DNA from: Mangifera indica
Lineage: Eukaryota; Streptophyta; Magnoliopsida; Sapindales; Anacardiaceae
Assembly (NCBI RefSeq): GCF_011075055.1
Contig: NC_058146.1
Location: 12,821,820-12,885,819, forward strand
Direction of reading: 5' to 3'
Length of the DNA: 64,000 bases
Position 1 is the first letter of the stretch; every line of letters begins with the position of its first letter. This document shows, one piece after another, positions 59,810-64,000 of this stretch. Made by a program: the position numbers and the translations under genes. The notes under the pieces were generated by a model. The model had not been told where the DNA came from and searched no databases. It saw nothing but the letters and a program-made list of their open reading frames with translations.

Positions 59810-62800
59810 CATTTAATTTTTGGTAAGTTAGCCCGCTATAAAGCTCATAGAGGCATGACCAAAGGGTATGGGTCGTGCCTCGGGCCTAAGTGTTGAGGAA
59901 GGCTGACATGGCCTGCCAAAGCCCACCTTTTGGTGGATTTTGGCACAACACAACCCGTGGCACAACAGGTCATGCCTAATTTGTGGCATTTTCACTCTTT
60001 TATAATTAGTTTTTTTAATCAATGATATTCTATTGTTTCTTCTCAAAAATTAGAAAGTAAACAATAAAAGAAGTTTTAGAGTCTTCTGTTGCCTCTTTCT
60101 TTTTTTATGGTATATCTATCGAGTCAACTTATGTAAGATAATTTTAATTGACATATTATTGAAATAATACTTTGCTTGGTTTGGAAACATTGAATCTAAA
60201 TAACGTGTTAGCAACTGCAATTTACATTATTTCTGATGTTTGTCCTTTGTCTCTTGATGTACATATATATTTATCTTGCAGCCTTGTGAGGTAAAATTGG
60301 GTACAATGATGGGTGTATTTATTCCATGCTTGCAAAACATATTGGGAATTATCTACTACATTCGATTCACATGGTATAACTCAAATTCCCTTATGTTAAT
60401 TTTTGCTTTTGCTACTTTTGTTTTGGATTAATCTATTTGGCCCTGTCAATTGAGCATCTGTTTTCATTTTTATTGATGATACTGCTTGAGAATTTAAGAG
60501 AGAAGTCAGCGGAGTTCTTGTCAGTAACTTTGAAATTATCAAATCTCATGTTCTTGATTCTTAGCCAACTTTAGTTGTAGTTTTGACCATTCAAGCTAAC
60601 TAATTGCTTTTGCTGCCCTTGTGAATTTTGGCAATTTCAGGATTGTTGGGATGGCTGGCATAGGTGACTCCTTGCTGCTGGTGGCATTTTGTGGCTTGTG
60701 TACTTTCTTGACTTCAATATCATTAAGTGCTATTGCAACGAATGGTGCAATGAAGGTACATTATACTTATGATTAATTACCTCGGATTGCTTTTTTGCAC
60801 ATCTCTTTTGAATTTAATACATCATTTTGATAGAAGCCAAGGAATTTTCCTAAATTTAAAGATATAATTATGTTTAGGGCGTTTACTAACTCTAGTCACA
60901 TTTTTACTTGGAGTCTGCTATGGCAGCATAATCATTCTTCATGGCCTTTGTCAATTCCATGTTCTTGATCCTTAATATCTTTTCTACTGGTTTACGAGGG
61001 AGAAGATAAGACACATTAAATGGCATATTGGTGGACTACTTACTATAATTAAGGCATAGGCCTTTCTTTTGATAATTTACTTGTAATTTGTTTCCGTGTC
61101 TGTACAGGGTTTCAGAAATTACTACACCTTTTCTGAGTATTTCATTTTGGTTTGAATACTAATTGCTTTTTGTATTTTCATTCGCAGGGTGGAGGACCAT
61201 ATTATCTCATTGGTCGTGCCCTTGGTCCAGAGGTTGGAGTAAGTATTGGACTCTGCTTTTTCCTTGGGACTGCAGTTGCTGGAGCCATGTGAGTTTATAT
61301 TGTGATTTTTTTTTTTTGGCATTATAAGTACATGACTGATTGTGGTCCATGGATATCTTGGACTTGAGGTTCATAACAGACGTCCTAAGATCTTGATAAC
61401 TTAGTAATATACGATTTATTCTCAATTACATATGCTAACATCCGTGGTTTATTGTTTGTTTTTGCCTTGTGGTTTCAGGTATGTGTTGGGAGCTGTGGAA
61501 ACCTTCTTAAAAGCTGTACCTGCTGCTGGGATTTTTAGAGGTAAATATTGACAATGTATTTCAGTTGATAAATACTCTGTTTTATATTCTTTTACTGTAT
61601 ATCATAACCCATTTGGGAGCAGCTTATAAGTTTGAGTGATATAGGTTCAATTGTCTCTATTAAGATGCATGTTACTTCATTGATTTTTGACCAGTATGAA
61701 TATTTTCTAATGCCATAGAAAAAAAACATAGAAAGCGTTGTTTGATGGTGAATAAAGAAATATAACCTTGTATTTTCAGTGTTTCTTCTCTTTTATTATA
61801 TAAAAGAGATCTGCCATGTAAGTGGCTGATATATTCGTAGCTATGTTTATTACAGAATGTTGACTTGTTGACATTGGATTGGAACATCTTTCATGTGGAG
61901 TTAACCTTGCAATTGCCAGTTTAATAATATATCGACTTCCATCTTCCCACCTCTATCTCTCATCGTCTCTGAGTGCAGATGCTGATGTAGGAGAGTAAGC
62001 TGAAAATATTGTAAAGAAAGGAAAGGAAAGAGAAGAATAAAAATGGGAAAGAAATAGATTGAACTTTGAAGACAAAAAAAGAAAGGAATAACAGAAGAAG
62101 AATACAAGAACTTAAATTAAGAGATCAATTTAACTGAAATGAGGGAGAGGTAGAAGAGAAGAATTGATAGAAGAGAAGAGTAAAATAGTAGAAGGAAAGG
62201 AGAGCTCTTGAGAGAGAATAGAAATATAGGAGATAAAGTAAAAGATAAGGCACAAAATAGAAAAAGAGAGTTGGAAGAGAAAAGAGAAAGAAAATAACGA
62301 TCAATTATTTCTCTCCAAATGATGCAAGTAATATCCTAGTTAATGTGTTTTATTAAAGAAAAATTAGGATTTCCTTTTTTTGCTGCACTTGCATGATCTA
62401 AGGTCTGAAATATGAAGCTTTAATTTTTGAGTGTAGCTGATACACATTGATGCATCTTTCTGTGGGTTCTGGCACTCTGCAAACAAAATAATTTTTATAT
62501 GACTCAAGAAGCAAGACTATTAAGTTGTCTTTGGGGTATCTGCCATTTGTGTTTCCTTAATGAAAAACGTTTAGGTGGCAAGCTACTATCATTTTTGGAT
62601 TTGTGCACTTATCTTTTAGATTATTTAATTTGCAAGAACCGGAATAATTTGAAAGATGCTCTTAAAGAGGACCTAAATTTTTTATGGGATGAGGCTGACT
62701 TTATTTCGTTCTTAGCGCTGTAAGTTTCTAGTGTATTTATTGAGATTCTGCTCTTCTTTATTTTAGCAAAACTTCAAGGCTGTTCAATGATTTCTTGATC

Positions 62801-64000
62801 AAGTCTTTCTCTTTACTATTATTTTGTATGTGCATACACGGTCTTGTAACGGTACAGTACTAGGCCCACTTTTTATTTTTTTTGTTTGGGATATAATTAT
62901 GTTGTGTTTGTTATCTATTAAAAAAAAAACATTAGTTTGAGGTTGGATATCACGTGTAATTGATAGCGTTATTGTTGTTTGCAATGAACATAGTATGCAA
63001 TTTGAAGACAAATTAAAAACCTTGTGCTAATTTATTTCTCTTTCATCTGTGTTTTCAATGTAGAGACAGTTACAAATATTAATGGCACAGAAACTGCACA
63101 ATCCATACAAAGTCCAAGTTCACATGACCTACAAATTTATGGGATTGTTGTGACTATCATCATATGCTTTATTGTTTTTGGTGGTGTGAAAATGATCAAT
63201 CGGGTTGCACCTGCTTTCCTCATTCCTGTTCTATTCTCTCTATTCTGCATATTTGTTGGGGTTCTTTTTGCAAAGAAAGGTGACCCTGCATGTAAGTTCT
63301 TTATATTTTTTTTTTAAGAGATCGGTTCTCTTGCTGACTTCCTATAATGTCTTTTAGGTAACAATTTTTTGAACTTATGAACTGTTGGCTGATTTTGGCT
63401 TGCATTGTTAACATGGGAATATAAAACTGATTTCTTAATACTTTTCTTTTCCTTTTTTGAGGAGCAGGGATTGATTTGTATTGTTGAAAGTTATTTGAAA
63501 TTCCTATGCTTATTATTTTTTTGATAGTAGATTCTTAGGGGTAAATAAATGATTTGTATATAATTTTGACAGTTATACCAAGTCCTATGCTTATTGTTTT
63601 TCTAAAGTATTTTTTGTGTTGCTTGGCAATGTATAAAGTCAGAGTTCCTTAATTGACAAGTGTCATTGTGGTAGGTTTACATTTTGAAATTTGTGGAAGA
63701 CTTTTAGGAAAAAGAACATTTTAGATTGATATGCCGGTGAGATGGGTCAACTTTAGTTGTAGATAAATGCAGTGAGAAGTTTAGGCCATTGTATGCTTCG
63801 TACCATATTGACCTCAATACAGAAAAGAAAAAAGGGACACCACATTTGTCTTGTTTTTATTAGTGTCTGTACTTTTTTATGTTTGGATCCTTTTCAGCAT
63901 GGGATGCTGAGGGTTTTTTTTTTTTTTCCCTCAAATTTTGTTTGTAATTTTTAATGCAGCTGGAATTACGGGTTTGAGTTTGAAAACTTTTAAAGATAAC
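57639..64000 (+). CDS. CCC1: Cation-chloride cotransporter, CCC1 type (5' part, runs off window)
   Basis: SLC12-family carrier for Na+, K+ and Cl- in plant endomembranes (TGN/early endosome in Arabidopsis). Exons: 57639-57796, 58800-58943, 59251-59335, 60282-60373, 60641-60755, 61188-61288, 61479-61540, 63064-63291, 63960-64000; all GT/AG and all phases agree, giving 342 codons of about 975. Start [18 protein letters not shown]; acidic N-tail, then [40 protein letters not shown]-like [30 protein letters not shown] (TM1), [20 protein letters not shown] (TM2), [20 protein letters not shown] (TM3 region), [40 protein letters not shown] and [20 protein letters not shown]. No frame damage. Intron 3 and intron 7 carry repeats. 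The minus-strand and other frames over its introns are shadows. Confidence 0.95.
59590..60000. repeat. Transposon-like GGGCC-rich insert in CCC1 intron 3
   Basis: GGCAATGGGCTGTGGGCC, GGCTTGGGGGCATAA, GGGGCCCGTGGTC on the left and GTCGTGCCTCGGGCC, GCACAACACAACCCGTGG on the right flank an AT microsatellite. This GGGCC/GGCCC style is typical of plant hAT-like MITEs, but ends and TSD are not clear. Confidence 0.5.
59724..59809. repeat. (AT)n microsatellite, about 43 repeats
   Basis: Uninterrupted alternating AT inside CCC1 intron 3, nearly the same length as the one at 18486-18571. Confidence 0.97.
61980..62310 (+). repeat. Purine-rich (GAA/GA) tract in CCC1 intron 7
   Basis: About 300 bp with very few pyrimidines (GAAAGGAAAGAGAAGAATAA, GAGAAGAGTAAAATAG). 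Intron 7 is the longest of the gene (61541-63063). The frame at 62499-62723 in the same intron has no homology that I recognise. Confidence 0.75.

Noticed and set aside
62499..62723. Additional exon in CCC1 intron 7
   Set aside because: Exons 7 and 8 already join in frame (GAG codon split 1/2) and match the family without extra residues.

Overview
The window is plant nuclear DNA, almost certainly from a eudicot. It is AT-rich, its genes have many short exons with GT...AG introns, and three host genes are recognisable by protein similarity to known plant families. More than half of the sequence is transposon-derived.

Host genes. (1) The left edge (317-1220, minus) holds the first coding exon of a GALT2-like hydroxyproline O-galactosyltransferase; the rest lies off the window. 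(2) 40542-44609 (plus) is a complete four-exon NPH3/RPT2-like (NRL) BTB gene of 634 residues, closest in recall to Arabidopsis At1g30440. (3) 57639-64000 (plus) is the 5' part (nine exons, 342 codons) of a cation-chloride cotransporter of the CCC1 type (At1g30450). The At1g30440/At1g30450 pair is also adjacent in Arabidopsis, so this looks like conserved microsynteny whose intergenic space here is about 13 kb of nested transposons.

Transposon landscape. 1.7-32 kb and 48.7-56.2 kb are built from Mutator-like elements (MULEs) of the Kaonashi/KI-MULE type. The two large copies carry two opposed genes: a plus-strand DUF1985 plus Ulp1-type (C48) SUMO-protease-like gene and a minus-strand MURA-like transposase with SWIM and CCHC zinc motifs. 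By hand I could place ends and 9-bp target-site duplications (TSDs) for four of them: MULE-A 1724-13591 (TSD 7/9), MULE-C 16708-27990 (perfect TSD), MULE-E 48675-51190 (perfect TSD, deletion derivative) and MULE-F 51938-56151 (perfect TSD, deletion derivative). MULE-B (about 14430-16040) and MULE-D (28047 to at least 31300) are partial. All begin with a GGGAAATT-like terminus. Every transposase copy seen is broken, but the protease catalytic exon of MULE-C is open and keeps its His/Asp/Gln/Cys residues.

Smaller elements. There is a family of short 9-bp-TSD elements with ends resembling GACTATTTTCCACCCAA (47834-48616, 56257-57279, and partial copies), and a family of hAT-like elements with 8-bp TSDs and TAGGGNTGGATTC-like ends (34088-35400, 35566-35850, 36963-37284, 46338-46640). 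Insertions are nested between the NRL and CCC1 genes, so their relative order can be read from interrupted repeats. No tRNA, rRNA or CRISPR was seen.
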